A stretch of DNA of 64,000 nucleotides from Cerioporus squamosus (lineage: Eukaryota; Basidiomycota; Agaricomycetes; Polyporales; Polyporaceae), in the NCBI GenBank assembly GCA_022592435.1, contig JABYQS010000086.1, positions 99,377 to 163,376 of the forward strand, read 5' to 3'. Below, piece by piece: positions 11,472 to 23,700 of this stretch (position 1 is the stretch's first letter; every line of letters starts with the position of its first letter). A program made the translations under genes and the position numbers. The notes beneath the pieces are model-generated. The model made no database searches, was not told the origin of the DNA, and saw nothing but the letters and a program-made list of their open reading frames with translations.

Positions 11472-11942
11472 TCAAGTGCAAAATAGGTGTAGCAGAACAG
11501 TCAGAGCAGAGGAGAAATTGCATGCAATGAAGAGAGAAGGGGACAGGGACTCACTTGTCTCCGTAGCAGGGGCTGAGCTCGCCGTTGTAGCGGCCGCGGA
11601 AGTAGCCACAGAGGTGACTGCGGACGACACCGTCGACACGGACGCGCTGACACTCTCCGACGCGACCGACGAGAGGCTGGAGAGCGCACTAGACACCGCG
11701 CTTGAGCCGGTGGTGGGGGCGGCACTTGACGCGACGCTGGATAGGACGCTCGACACGGTCGACACCGAGGCGGAAGCCGACGCGCTGGCAGTCGAGACAA
11801 CGCTTGAGACGGAGCTGACCACGCTCGAGGCCTCCGAGAGCGAGGCGAGCTGGGAGCTGCTCGGAGCCTGGGCATCGCCGTTGGCGGCAAGGAGAAGGAG
11901 AGCACACAAGGCTGAAAGCCTCGTGTTGAGGAGGAGAGACAT
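11472..11942 (-). CDS. Small secreted Ser/Ala/Val-rich protein, copy A
   Basis: The protein starts with a clear signal peptide (MSLLLNTRLSALCALLLLA, cleavage likely near GDA-QA). About 105 residues follow, made almost only of Ser, Ala, Val and Thr in SSVxSxVSS-type repeats, typical of O-mannosylated fungal wall or secreted proteins. A TATAAA lies 59 bp upstream of the ATG. A strong donor (GTGAGT, from 11,554 leftward) follows ATETS, so the real protein probably continues in another exon that I could not fix. Without splicing the frame stops at 11,472. No enzyme motif is present. Copy B differs mainly by a 3-residue deletion and a few substitutions, so the pair is recent and probably constrained. 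Confidence 0.72.
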   Translation of the reverse strand: MSLLLNTRLSALCALLLLAANGDAQAPSSSQLASLSEASSVVSSVSSVVSTASASASASVSTVSSVLSSVASSAAPTTGSSAVSSALSSLSSVASESVSASVSTVSSAVTSVATSAAATTASSAPATETSESLSPSLFIACNFSSALTVLLHLFCT

Positions 11943-12000
11943 GGCGTCGACCGCAGAGCTCGCGAGCGGGGAAAGCTCGGGGCTGGTCTCGCGTCCTGCA

Positions 12001-12006
12001 TTTATA
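12001..12006 (-). promoter_or_regulatory. TATA box of Ser/Ala-rich gene copy A
   Basis: TATAAA on the minus strand, 59 bp upstream of the start codon. The same box lies at the same distance in copy B. Confidence 0.6.
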
Positions 12007-14195
12007 GTGAACTGGGCAGGCGGCGGATGGCGAGAAGTTGCGGAGAGTCGGAGGCCTGCATCGCGTCGCGTGTGCCATGGGGCGGTCTGGGGTCCGGGGT
12101 CGCTTCGCTGAGTCGGGCGCTCAGCCCCAGATCAAGTGACGGGTGACGTAACGCGTCGCGTTCATCTCGCCGCGGGCTTGCTCCCGTCTGCCGTCCTCTC
12201 GCTGTCCTCTCCGCTGCGCTTGCGCTCTGCTCGCCGATGGACGACCTCTCGCGACTGCCTGTGGGGGCAGCAAGTGGACCCGGGCCCGCGTTCACGGACG
12301 GACGGCGGGTGCTCAGGTGATGATGAACCCCGTGCTACGGCGTCAGAACGACCGCGCCGCCTCGCAAGCTCGTGAGTGCACCTTCCATCCCGCCTTCTAC
12401 TGCGCCCAATCACCAGCACGGCAGCCAGCTGGTCGCATGCCCTCTCTTGTCTGCGGTCGCCCTCCCACCCCCGTCAACCGTTTCATGTCCGTCCCTGTTC
12501 CCATCCATCATCCCTCTCGCCTGCCGGGCCCTGCCCTTGTGGCCTTCCGCCATCGTGACTGCAGCACTCGCGTCTGCTGACCGACTCTCGTCCGCTGGTC
12601 GTTCTCCCCCTCTACCTGCATCCGCGACGTCCGGAACGCTGCACAGCCGCCGCCTTCGTGGTACCCGAACGAACATGGCGTCCTCCATTGCGGGCCGCCG
12701 CGCTACTTCTGTGTTCGACCGTCCGGGAGAGCTAGAGAGCTACGCATCGGGTAAGCACACAGCACATTTCTTTAGCACTAGAATACACACCTCTTCTCGC
12801 ACGAGGTTGGCGTCGTGCAGTTCCATTCACGTCTATCCGGCGCCTTCCGAGTCTGATGCACACCAAGCATCTGTGTAGCAGGTCAGTCTTCTGTAGCACA
12901 CCGGCCTGCGATGCCCGCGACGCCAACGCCAAGCACACAACGCGCACGCGCTCTCGAGGCGCGTCCCACTCCTCGGCCGCAATCACCGTCAAGACGTGCC
13001 CTCCATCCCCGTCTGCCCCGCAACCTCGACCGCATTCAAGCATGCTGCCACTAGCGAGGTCGCGTCCTCCGCGGTGCCGCCGTACAACTCACCCGTCGAG
13101 CCTACGTCGCCCCGAGTGCACGCTCACGAACATCCCTGCGCCGCACCAACCTCGGAGCCGATAGCTGGTGCAACGCGACCGAGCGCACGTCGTGCTCGAT
13201 CGCCTGCACAAGCACTCCCAGCAGCCCCAGACGAGCGGACGTGTCGACCCGACAGCGTTGCCTCAGAGATGGCCGCCGACTACGACGCCGTCGTCTGACG
13301 GCCCTGTGAACAGCGTTAGCGGAACGCGTCCGCTCTCGCTCTCGCTGAACGTGGATGGCCGCGCCGGTTGTGCTGACGGTCGGGCTGACAGCGGCATACC
13401 GGGTACGCGCACGCGCATACGTACGTACATCCTCACAGGATCGAGCACGAGACTTGTTACGCGAAGGATGCACTTACCAGCCTGTTAGATACTTGCAATA
13501 CATCTCGTTCACCGACGACGTCATGTCGGCATTGTCCCAGGCGGACCTGTGGTAGGTAGTTTGCGTGTGACTCTTTTGGTGGGTAACGTCGCGCGTGATG
13601 CTCACCTGCAGGTCGCTCGCGACTCATTGCGGCGAACGGGGGAGCGTCGACGCCTGGACGTTGAAGAGACCCGCGTGAGTAAGCTGTGAAGCCTGAGAGT
13701 GGAGAGCGCGACTCACATAGTAGTACCGCAGCTCAGGAACACCTCCATCCGACGGCCTGGCGCGTTCCCGGGTGGGATCTACGAAGGGTCGAGGTGCGAA
13801 ATGGACGCGCGTGTCCCGCGGCGTGACACTGACAGACGTGCCCTCCGAATCGCCAGGTACGCGTACAGCAGAGAGGTAAGCCGTCGGTCCCTCCCGGGAA
13901 CTCGCCGCGCGCGAACGATCTGCGATGCACCCTGGACAGTCTGTCAGCACCCCGCCGGTATCCGCTTCCGGAGACGACAAACACAAGCTACGCACCACAT
14001 TCGAGCACGTCCGTCTGGTACGCCGTACCCAGCAGCCAGCTCGAAGCGCCGTTCCGTCTCCCCGGACACTTCGGTCGGCCGGGAGCGTGAGGCTTGAGCC
14101 AGAGCACGCGCGCCCGGGACCCGGCTGCGAACTCTATCGATCCCACCGCGCTAAGTAAGTATGCCAGCTCACACATCATAAATGGAGACTGCACA
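12007..14195. other. No gene confidently recognised (12.0-14.2 kb)
   Basis: Up to about 12.5 kb this is the outer part of the duplication. A possible exon begins at ATG 12,675 and ends at a GTAAGC donor near 12,750 (MASSIAGRR...), but no downstream exon could be matched. A short block near 13,290 (GTCGTCTGACGG) resembles 25,378-25,390 beyond copy B, which suggests an older, wider duplication. No known domain is seen. Confidence 0.35.
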
Positions 14196-15980
14196 GCTCA
14201 CCGTGACGTTCTCTCCAGCTCGCGTAACTCGTGCTCTCGGAGCGGACTTGGAGGGCACCGGGATCAATGCTGCTCGAGGCTTGAAGCAAGACACGTGTCC
14301 CGTCTCCGTCGTGCCCCGGAACCGGCCCCGGTGGCTCGACGTTCGCTTCGGTTCCTGCGGCGAGAGCCCTGGCATCGTCATCGGGGACAAGTCTCCGATA
14401 CCATCCTGCGCTCGCTTCTGGTCAGCGACGGAAAGACGGTGAGTTGCAGCAGCGAGAGCTCGCGCGCGACTCGCGAGTAGCTGACGTACCGTACCTAGTA
14501 AGCACCGCCGTGCGGACCGGCGAGAGTGCAATCGGCAGAGACAGCATCTCGTGAGTCGTCGCCGCTCAGCCTGTGCCACGTTGGACGCCGTCGGCGATCT
14601 TGTCGATTCCGACTCTCCGGCATGCCGTTCTTCAGCGGTCGGTTGGCGGCGGGTGCAAGCGACGATGCCGACAGCCTGGGACGGCGGCGGGGACCGTCAA
14701 GGACGGATGCCTACCGCACCTGCACGGATGCGTGCTGAAACGAAACCGGTGAGTCGGGTCATACGGGTGGTGTGAAGGGCTGCCGGTGACGTACCTGTCG
14801 CTGCCACGAGTCGAGGCGGGAGGTCAGCGCACTGTGGGATGAGGGAAGAACCCCGGGACCCGGGTTCGCTGGCGAGCAAGCATACTGGCAAGTTGGCAAC
14901 TGCACGAGCTCTGACACCCGGTCAACAACGAATCGAGAGACGTACCTGTACGTTTGTGGCCTTAGCCTTCGATGCCAGATTCCCGGTTACACAGGGTCAG
15001 TGGGTAGAAGAGATGCATCTCACCATGGCAGGGACACTGGTGTCCGTTTCTCGGACTGCCCGGCTTGAGTGCCAGCTGTTCCTGGCCGTGTGGAGATGCA
15101 GGCTGGCGCGGAGGCTGCTCACCGTGACGTTCTCTCCAGCTCGCGTACTCGAGCTCCCGGAGCTGAGGCACCGGGTGTGCCGTTCGAGGCACTGAGCAAG
15201 GCACGCGTCCCGTCCCCGTCGTGGAGCTCCGGGACCGGCCCCAGCTCGACGTTCGCCTCGGTTCCTGCAGTGAGAGCCATCGGGGACAAGCTCCGGAGTC
15301 CGACTCGATCTGCGCTCGCGTCTGGACAGCGGCGGAAAGACGGTGAGCTGCAGCAAGAGATCAATCGGCGGGCGTGCAATCGGCGGAGAGAGCATCTCGG
15401 GACACGGAGTTGTCGCCGCTCGTTGGCAGGGTGTGCCACCTAGGACGCCGTCGGCGATCTTGTCGATTCGGATTCCCAGGCATGCTGTTCTTCAGCAGTC
15501 GGTTGGCGGTTGGCGCAAGCGGTGACGGTGCCGACAGCCCGGGACGGCGGCGGCGTGCTGGATCGAAACCGGTGAGTCAGGTCCTGGCCACACGGGTGGT
15601 ATGAAAGGGCTGCTGCTGACGCACCTGTTGCTGCCGCAAGTCGACTCGGAGGCGCACTGTCGACGCATGGGAATCGGATGAAGGAAGAACCCCAGGACCC
15701 GGGTTTGCTGGCGAGCCAGCACTGCATGAGCTCTGACAACGAACCCTCGGACTCCGGAGACGTACCTCTGCGTTGCGAATCTACCCCTCGGATGCCAGAT
15801 TCCCGGTAGCGCAGGGTCAGCGGTGTCTGGCGAGACAATGTAAGTATGTAGAATAATCGCAGATCCCACTCACCGTGGCAGGGACGCTGTGCTGTCCGCT
15901 GCCCGGACTGCCCGGTTCGAGTCCCAGCTGTTCCTGGATACTGACGCGGAAGCGTCGCGGTTCTGACGGCAACGACGATC
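14196..15980. repeat. Tandem direct repeat, two units of about 0.82-0.92 kb
   Basis: Unit 1 runs about 14,196-15,116 and unit 2 about 15,117-15,980. Matching landmarks are CTCACCGTGACGTTCTCTCC (14,197 and 15,118), CGGCGATCTTGTCGATT (14,592 and 15,452), GAAACCGGTGAGTC (14,742 and 15,565) and GATGCCAGATTCCCGGT (14,971 and 15,791). The units have diverged by substitutions and indels. Splice-like GTGAGT and CTCAC words are kept in both, so the unit may derive from part of an intron-containing gene, but no protein family is recognisable on either strand. Confidence 0.75.
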
Positions 15981-18900
15981 GAGGGACTCCAGGGAGCCTG
16001 GCACCGGTGTCTAAGGTGGAGATAGAGGACAGATTATTAGAGCTAGGCACGCGGGCAATGAGAAGCGATCGAAGTATGCGTACCTGGTCATAATGAACAG
16101 CGCCGAGTGGAATGACATTGGCAATGTTGCTGCGAACGAATGCGAGTCAGTATGCATCCGAATCCCGATGATGAGAGAAAGGCACGAACTGTATGCAACG
16201 TCACGCTCGAGGTAAGGCAAAAGCGAGCTCGTGGAGGTAGGTATGTAGCCAGGGAGCGTTCTGGATTGCAACGGGGACGACGGGACGGTGTGCAAGAGCG
16301 CGAGAATGACGCGGAGAGAGAGGGAGGCCGAGTGGATACGAGAGAGAGAGAATCCTCAGCTCTGGAGCTGACTGTCCACCTCGAGTCCACGAAACACTTA
16401 TAGCTCGCGACTTTAGGGCAGTCCTCTTGGCGGACGGAGAACCAGACGTGTCCGCGGGAGGCAGGAAGCATGGGTCCGCATCCGAGTCTCCGGGTCGGAC
16501 ACCCCACAGACGAACACTCCGAGTGCAGCGTAAGAGCTCGCTACACATCCTTGGGATGACGGAGCGGACTCCGCCAACCACAGCACGACACGGGGCGGCA
16601 GGAATATTGGGGCGGAGGCGGGGGAACGGTCCCCTGGCAGCTGCGAAGGTCCGCATACAGATTGCAAGTACGCGGACTCGGAAGAATCATCCCGGGCGAG
16701 GCGATGGCAATTCGCACTCGCCTCGTATATGGGCGCTCGGGAAGAGATGATGGGCCGGGGAAGTGGTGCAAATGTGTCGTAGTATCGGAGGAGCAGGGTA
16801 CGAGGATCACGTACTGGGGTTGCGTGTCTTTGCGAGTTCATTGTCCTTAACAGTGGCTGTTGTAGGTAGAGCGTAGCAGGTAGAACATGGGTACATGTTA
16901 TGCTTTCTATCGTGTCGTGTGACCTGCGAGCAAGTACTAAGTTGCGACTGGGGGAGACGTCCGTAGAATGCTTGCGCACGGTATAGTATGAAGCGAACTT
17001 CGGCAGAGAAGCTTGCCTGCATGTTTCACCGTAAACCTGGGTCTTGCACCATCTCTTGGCGTTTTGTATGGCTGTACCGCATGCTAGGGAAGGTCACCAG
17101 AGCATGCTACGATGGTCAGAGACATGTTGCGGAAGAATTGGATGCAGGAGGCATGCGGGCATCTGTGTCCGAGTCATCAGAGATCCTGACTCTGTGAGGT
17201 CTGTACTTTGCTTGCACGGACTTGGACTGCAATGTGTGTTAAGCTCGCAATTGTACGGTCTGGAGGCCTTCTCAATAAGGAGCACCAGAGGTATATGGTG
17301 ACATGCATGGAACATAGCGCAGGCTAGAGATTGACGTCACTACAGAGTACAGGGCGGCGACGAGCTTCGGAGATGAGATCTGTGCAACTAAATCTCAAAG
17401 GCAATCTCGTCCCAGTGTGCCTGTCTGATTCCGGTAAATATGAGTCTCCAGGTCTAGGTCCGAATATTTGCGGGTTCCATCGGGTTCCTCGGGGCAGACA
17501 AGCGGAGGTATGAAATAACGCAGATGACTGCACGGCCCGAGTCCTGTGAGCCGTCCTTCAGGCTTCGAGATGGCCTGCAGTGAATCTATCTGTTGCTCAG
17601 CCAGTAGTAGCCACATATTGCGGAAGAAGACAGCCATCCCCTTGGTTTTGTAGTGTACAGAAGCAATGACTTGTACTTCCAATGCAAGCCTTTAGTGTTC
17701 CGATTTCTCCAGGCTGGTCGGGATGGTAGTCCGGAAGCGAAATAGCCTCCATGTCGGTAAGTCGTCTACCTCCGGCAATCGGAAATCATAGCTGTCATCC
17801 GCAGTTAGCTTCCGATTGGGTCCTGGGTCCCGGAAACCCTCTGAGTCGCAGTGAAATTTCCACTTGTACACTGGCAGCGGAATTTCGACCGCCCTCTTCT
17901 ATGTAGCACTCAGTTACTCTCTACATGCCTTGCAAGACTATGGCCAGATGCTTGATGTGAGTAAGAGAGGAGAAAGAGAGGTCAACAAGCGAGGGTCTCG
18001 AACATGCAAGCGGTTATGCGATCAGCACGGCGGAGCCCGCGCCCGAAGCGAGGTTAATAGTCCGTCACCCTGAACTGCCTCTTCCTCTTCACACTTCCGG
18101 TTTCACTCCGTCTAATAAATGTTTCCGTCGTACGACTTTGACAAGAATACGACAACTAGTCTGAGTCAGACATTGTCGGAACATCCCCTTCCTTCCGCGG
18201 GAGCTCTCCATCTACTGCTATCCAAGTCCCCCGTCTCGCCATCCATGCCATCCCGCACAATGTCCGCAAGCTGCACAATGGGTTGTATCGGACCGGTGAG
18301 TCCTGTTCATGTTGCCATAGATATATTCCGCCCCACCCATAGCCGCGTCGCAGTCGCATTGACAATGCACAGCGCACAGCAGAAGACCCTCCCACCCCAA
18401 GTCACTCAAACCCTGACGCTCTGATCAGCAATGCACCAGCAACAGAACGGAGACTTCGTGACGAGAAACCCAGAACAGCTGGTATGTGTCTCTTCAACAG
18501 TCGTACCCTCCGCAAAAGTCACATCAGTACATGCTGTTCCAGTCCATCTCTGCGCCGCTAGTTTGCTCCCTGGCACGGTGACACTTGGGGGCCTGTCGTC
18601 TTGTCGCTCGGAAAGCGTCCAACCGGCTACGTGCAACCTACCTAGCGACGCAACGCTCAGAATAGGTCAGTTCTCTCTGCATGCCCCGTGCAATTATGTC
18701 TCGTCATGCGATATCCACAGCCTACCTCTTCAACCTCGTTGCACCTGAGCATAGACGTCTCACGGCCGCGCTTCTCACATCGACTCCGCCCGGAAATCTG
18801 TGCGCACGCCGCCTCGTGAAGTTGCGATCTGGCTGCACACACTCTGGTACACTCCGCAGTGCACGGCACTGGGCACGCCCGGACAAACGAACAAGGTACG

Positions 18901-20684
18901 CTGTTAGCTCTCGACCTCGTGTGCTCAACTCACCTAGTGTTCATCGACTCCAGATGCGTCACCTCGCTGTATCGCGTGAACTTGGATGCGGTGCAGCGAC
19001 TGCGGAGGTACGTACATGCTCGTTGACTCTTGAGTGACGCGCCGGGCTAACCTCACCATCGTGGTTGTGCAGGCATCGTCCTGCGCGACCTCATGGACGC
19101 CTGGATGCGGTAGAAGTTTGTCAGCAGGTATGGTTGTCAACCATGCACGTCTCGGAATTGTTGCTGGCACCGCACGCTCTCAGTACGACTGAATGCTCGA
19201 CGCGCTCCGGAGCAAGTCCGCTCCCTGCCTCCCGGGAATGCCACACGCACCTCATCAAACACCATTCGCCCCACTGCTGCGTTCCCGGGTGCCGGATACG
19301 ATGTCGTGTATGCTCAGATGCTCACCTTCTCCCCGAGTATTCCTGCTGTACATCGCAATCAGCGTGGTGCCGATGTGCAAGACTATCCTCGCAAGGTCAG
19401 CTCTTTCGTCTCCTGACACATACCAGCCAGCATAACTCTCCTCTCCAGAGCTGCTGTCACTCTAGCGCCGCCTCAAGCCGTGCCGGGAGCGACGGGTGTG
19501 GGATCGGTGACATCCGGGATGGAGGGTCCGCGCACAGGTCTCAAGTGCTCGTTGTGAATGCGCGTACGTCCTTCTCGTGTCTAGCTTGAATGCACGAACT
19601 CACCTCTCGATCTTCAACCACTCCGTCCACCCCTCTGCGATCCCACCTGCCCATGTCCCGCCCATTCGCTGCCAGCGTGTCCAGCCCGAGTTCCGAAGGA
19701 TCCCGTGTCGAGTGTCGAGTTGCCAGGCATCGCGTTCGCAGGTGAGTAGCTTCCAGAGTCGAGCAGGACGCAGGCAGAGAGTGCAAGGAGAGCGCAGATG
19801 ATGGTGGCAGGAGACAAGGGAGGCTGCGGCGCGCGAGCTGCCAAGTACGGGATAGACGCCCGTCTCCGGCACCTTTTCCGAAGGCGGCTCGACTCTCCGA
19901 GTTCTATCTGCGCGATCCCTACTTTGTAACACTCCTAGTAGTGATAATGACATATATATGTACCTGTGACTCCGCACCGTGAATCGCTTTCACTGTCTGC
20001 GTAGCTAGCTGCGCATTTTGGACGCTGCAACTCGTCGGAGCCAGGCATGTTAACCACAGGAGCCTATCCACATTGCTCCTTGCGACAGCGCATGAAATAC
20101 TGTGCTGAGGAAGGCTGTCGAAAAATGAATACATCTCCGAGCTTTTGAGGTCTCCCATACAGCGCAGAGAGTGCTCTCCACAGGCCATACAAGACAGGGA
20201 GTGCACTCCAGTGTTCTCTATACCCCTCAGAGTGTTCTCTATACCCCCCGTAGTGTCATAGAACCCCCATGGTGCTCTGAGACAAGTGATCGATCTGGGA
20301 GATTTTGGGGGGATCTCATCCGGCAAACACTTGCGCACACTCCCGACCCCTCGCCTTCGCGAACACCCGCATGTCTCTCCGCCGTCTCTCTGCAGACTCT
20401 ACTCCTCTCGCGCATCCAGCTCTTCAGGGTGCACTGCGCGGACCCGTGTCTGCACCTGCTCTGGCCGTGCGTGCGTGCATCTTGCGCACATCCGACGATA
20501 CAAGTCACTTGCCGACGCCGTCACTGCCACCGGAACACGAGGCTACCAACCTCCGCGCGCTGACCTTGCTGTGACTCTGTCCCCCGACGCGACTGCTACC
20601 ACGCAAGCTGACCTGAGCACAAGATATATTTCTGTCCCTACTCGTGTACAGATCGAGCCCATAGCTACACACAATCCTCCAGCT
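15981..20684. other. Gene-poor stretch, nothing recognised
   Basis: About 4.7 kb with only short unsupported frames. Minus-strand frames near 16.4-17.0 kb (up to 188 codons) and plus frames near 18.1-19.8 kb lack motifs and consistent splice phases. At 20,211-20,226 and 20,232-20,247 the 16-mer GTGTTCTCTATACCCC is repeated, just before the edge of duplication copy B. Confidence 0.4.
20211..20247. repeat. Two-unit short direct repeat (16 bp, 21-bp period)
   Basis: The 16-mer GTGTTCTCTATACCCC occurs twice, head to tail, with further GTGCTCT-like variants on either side (20,171 and 20,272). It lies about 440 bp outside the truncation point of the second beta-glucosidase copy. Confidence 0.6.
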
Positions 20685-22126
20685 CCAAAGTGTCAGCGGC
20701 GGCTCGGGACGCGCACCGATGATAGCAAGCGACCGCGGCTTGTCCAGCGGGAGCGCGTTCCCGGTGTTCTTCAGCAGGACCGTGCCGGCCGCGCCGATCT
20801 CGCGCACGACCTTGTAGTGGTCCTCCTGCACGTCCACGTGCTGGTTCGTCGCCGGGTCGTTCTGCGCGAACGCGTTGAAGCTCACTATGTATAGCCATCA
20901 GCGTCCGCCAGCGCGTGACAGCGTCCGAAGACACTCACCATTGGGGTAGCCCTTATCCTGGTCGAGGAGATACCACGCGGCGACGATCCGCTCCGCCATG
21001 TCCGTGAGCCGCGACTCCGCAATCGTCCCGTTCTCCACGAACGCGGTCAGGTTCGGGCCCCACCAGGTGGTCCCAGAGCCGAGGGTGATGTCGCCGGGCA
21101 TAGACATCTGCAGCCGCGCGTCAGCCAACGACCGGGGACATGTGCAAGCAAGCGCTCACATCGAGACCGTTGACAGCCGCGAGCGTCGAGTGGTGCGCAC
21201 CCCAGTCGGACTGGACGTAGCCCTGGAAGCCCACCTCACCCTTCAGGATTTGGTTCAGCGTGCGGTCGTTCTCGCACGCCCACGAGGCGTTGATCTGGTC
21301 TGCATTGCTCGTCAGCACGATGATAGTCGGTGAGGCACATATACGCACTGTAGCTGCACATGACCGACGCAACGCCGGCCTGCACGGAGCGCATGAACGG
21401 GTGCAGGTATATCTCATGCTCCGTGCGATCGTCGACGTGCGAAGACTCGTGGTCACGCTTGTGCTCCTGCTCGCTGTGCGCCAAGCGTCAGTGTCAGCGT
21501 TCGGCAGTAGAGTTCAAACGCCTACTTGTTGATGTAGTGCTTCGCGCACGCCTGCACGCCGCTCTGCTGCAAGCCTAGCACGGTCTCATACGCAGACTCG
21601 CCCGTGAGGAACGGGTCCGCACCGAATCCCTCCCAGTTCCGCCCGCCCTGCGCGATCCGGCCCATGTTCATCATCGGGCCGAGCGCGACATTCGCGCCCT
21701 TGCCCTTGAACTCCGCACCCATCGCCTGCCCACGCTGGCGGAGAAGCGTCCGGTTCCACGTCGACGCGACAGTGATGCCGGCGGGGAATGCCGTGACAAA
21801 GTCGGTGTCCCGGACACCCAGCGGGGAGTCCTGCAGACAGAGTCCGGGGAAGTCGCCGACCGCGGCGATGTTGCCGACGCAGAGGCCGTTCATCCAGAAG
21901 ACGCCGGTGGAGACGTTCACCTTCTGCTCGACCGTCCAGCCGGAGATGAGCTTCTTTGCCTGGGAGTGCGCCTTCGCCCATGCGGGAGCGAAGTCGGGGA
22001 TCAGGTCGGAGCCAGGAGGCGGAGGCGACTTCGGAGAAGTCGAGGGGAATGTTCCTGGGATGGGCGATGCAGAGGGAACCGGGAACGACGAGAATGGGTA
22101 TGAGGAGATCGGAAGGGTACTGAGCG
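20505..22126 (-). pseudogene. Truncated GH3 beta-glucosidase duplicate (N-terminal part only)
   Basis: Exons 21526-22126, 21349-21473, 21160-21299, 20939-21107 and 20717-20884 have the same lengths, phases and splice sites as the matching exons of the 7-9.8 kb gene. They are open and nearly identical, including the GYVQSDWGAHHS nucleophile region. Everything after LAIIG is missing: the rest of the GH3 C domain, the PRFPFGFG junction and the fibronectin III domain. If read on, the frame adds about 65 unrelated residues and stops at 20,505. The first exon is also unplaced, and sequence 5' of the branch point (TACTGAC) differs from copy A. No lesion is seen in the retained exons, so truncation is recent or the fragment is under constraint. 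It is unlikely to be an active glycosidase. Confidence 0.85.
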
Positions 22127-23700
22127 CTGTGGGGGAAGTCGTCAGTATGCATTCGCCGCCGGAAGAAACCAAGAACCAAGTCCGAAATAGGGACGAAGAA
22201 GAATGGGGATCTGGATAGCCACAAGAGACCGTCGGCCACGCATTCGGCAGTGCTAGGACAATCCGGACCACAAGGCAAACATCTGGTCTCGATCCGTCTG
22301 GAAGTCCACTCAGCAGGTGAGCCGACTTGTCCGAACACTGTTGGCACCCACTCGAGCGTCGAGTGCGCCGAGGGTAACAACGTGCAATTTAACGATAAAC
22401 AGAAAGACATAGCACCTCTTCTCGCAACGCATGCAGCTGATATCCAATTGGTGCCGGAAACACCATGGATGGGGAATGCATGCCCCAGAAGAGCCCCTCG
22501 CACATGGCGCGGCAGAGAGAACGAAGAAGAGACATCGCCAGAATGCCCAAAGCGGCTCCAGCCATTCAGCGCAGATTTAAAGTCCCGCTATAGTCGTACG
22601 CTCAGCACACGAGAAGAATGAATGGGCATATCCTCGCAAGAATGCGGCTGAGTTCGTACGAAAGCGAATACGCGTCTCGCAAGCACGAACCTTCCTGTAC
22701 GACTGCATGCGCGACGTCGCGTCGGGGAGGCTCTGCAGTTCAAGTCTCCCGACGGGAGGAGCAGCGATGTGAACACGCATAAGCATGGCACGAACTTCCG
22801 AAGGCTGCACGTCGAGACGAGGCTGCGTGTTCACGGAAAAGGCTCCGAGATCTACGCGGTTCAAGGGCAGGCAGAAGAAATGCAGGATGTACCAGTGATG
22901 TGCCCTGTGACCCAGGATTGAAGGAAAACAGAAGACAGGATTGGCACGCCCTGCCACATGCAAAGGCCGAACTTCTGCAAAAGCAACGGAGGTGCGGAAA
23001 CCCGTCTTTCCGCCTGTCCACGTCTCCGACGCGCCGAACATGCGTTGGCATTGTAAACGTGCATCTACCAAATGACCTAAGGCACGCTTTGGGCGGACGC
23101 ACACATACTCAGTACTCTGCACCCGGGTTGGAGGTTGCAGCATACCTGGCAGGAGCATATAGACGAATGGGGAGAACGGTGGCTTCAAATGGGCTTGGAA
23201 CACGAGGCCGATCCCAAATGGAAGCGAAGGAACCCCGGCTTTTGGGTCCATATTCGAGGATACGGCCCTGCCACACGCCTTCTGATGCTGTGGCTCGCGA
23301 ACGCGACTCGCACGGTCCACGTCCGTAGCCACGACCTTCCTCTTCATGACGAAGGGAAAGGTAGAGGAATGATCACCCGGAACGTCCACTTGAACCGACG
23401 CAGCATTTTGCGTCGGAGGATGTAAAGAAACCCCGCATACATGGACGACGTCCGGGCGCATACAGGAAGCCGAGTTACGCGTCCAGGAAAAGGGCTATGC
23501 TCATTCTGGACGTGTCACTGCCAGATTGTATGCGCAATGCTCCATGTCACGTATTGGGGCAATAGGTGGCTCTGCCGTACACAGCCGTACACGCGATGGA
23601 ACGCGTGGAGCAAGGGTGTGAACATGCCTGGTTCCGAGTGCTGGAGACTGCACGTCGAGACAAGGCTCAAGTGAAGAAACAGAATGAAGACGAAGACTTC
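22127..23700. other. Degenerate spacer of duplication copy B
   Basis: Counterpart of 9.83-11.47 kb. Only parts align, best at 23,535-23,690. Frames of up to 294 codons on the minus strand (22.6-23.5 kb) have no motif and no counterpart in copy A, so I do not call them genes. Confidence 0.4.

Larger units (their letters stand above)
8405..12530. repeat. Segmental duplication, copy A
   Basis: This block, with the 5' two-thirds of the GH3 gene, a degenerate spacer and the Ser/Ala-rich gene, recurs in the same orientation at about 20.69-24.76 kb. The offset is about 12.29 kb at the GH3 exons and about 12.22 kb at the Ser-rich gene, so indels have accumulated in the spacer. Exons are nearly identical and the spacer is only patchily alignable. 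The outer edge near 12.5 kb fades gradually, and weak resemblance continues beyond it. Confidence 0.85.

Noticed and set aside
3912..12006. P450, GH3 and secreted-protein genes as a biosynthetic cluster
   Set aside because: No synthase (PKS, NRPS, terpene cyclase), transferase or pathway regulator lies nearby; adjacency alone is not evidence.
11476..12111. 211-codon plus-strand frame opposite the Ser/Ala-rich gene, also present in copy B
   Set aside because: It is the antisense of a Ser/Ala/Val-rich coding sequence, which automatically lacks stops. The minus strand has signal peptide, TATA box and splice donor.
21586..22503. 305-codon minus-strand frame over the truncated GH3 copy
   Set aside because: It is a shifted frame of the same exon. 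The correct frame matches copy A residue by residue.
22577..23461. 294-codon minus-strand frame in the copy B spacer
   Set aside because: No motif, no matching frame in copy A and no splice logic; GC-rich DNA yields such frames by chance.
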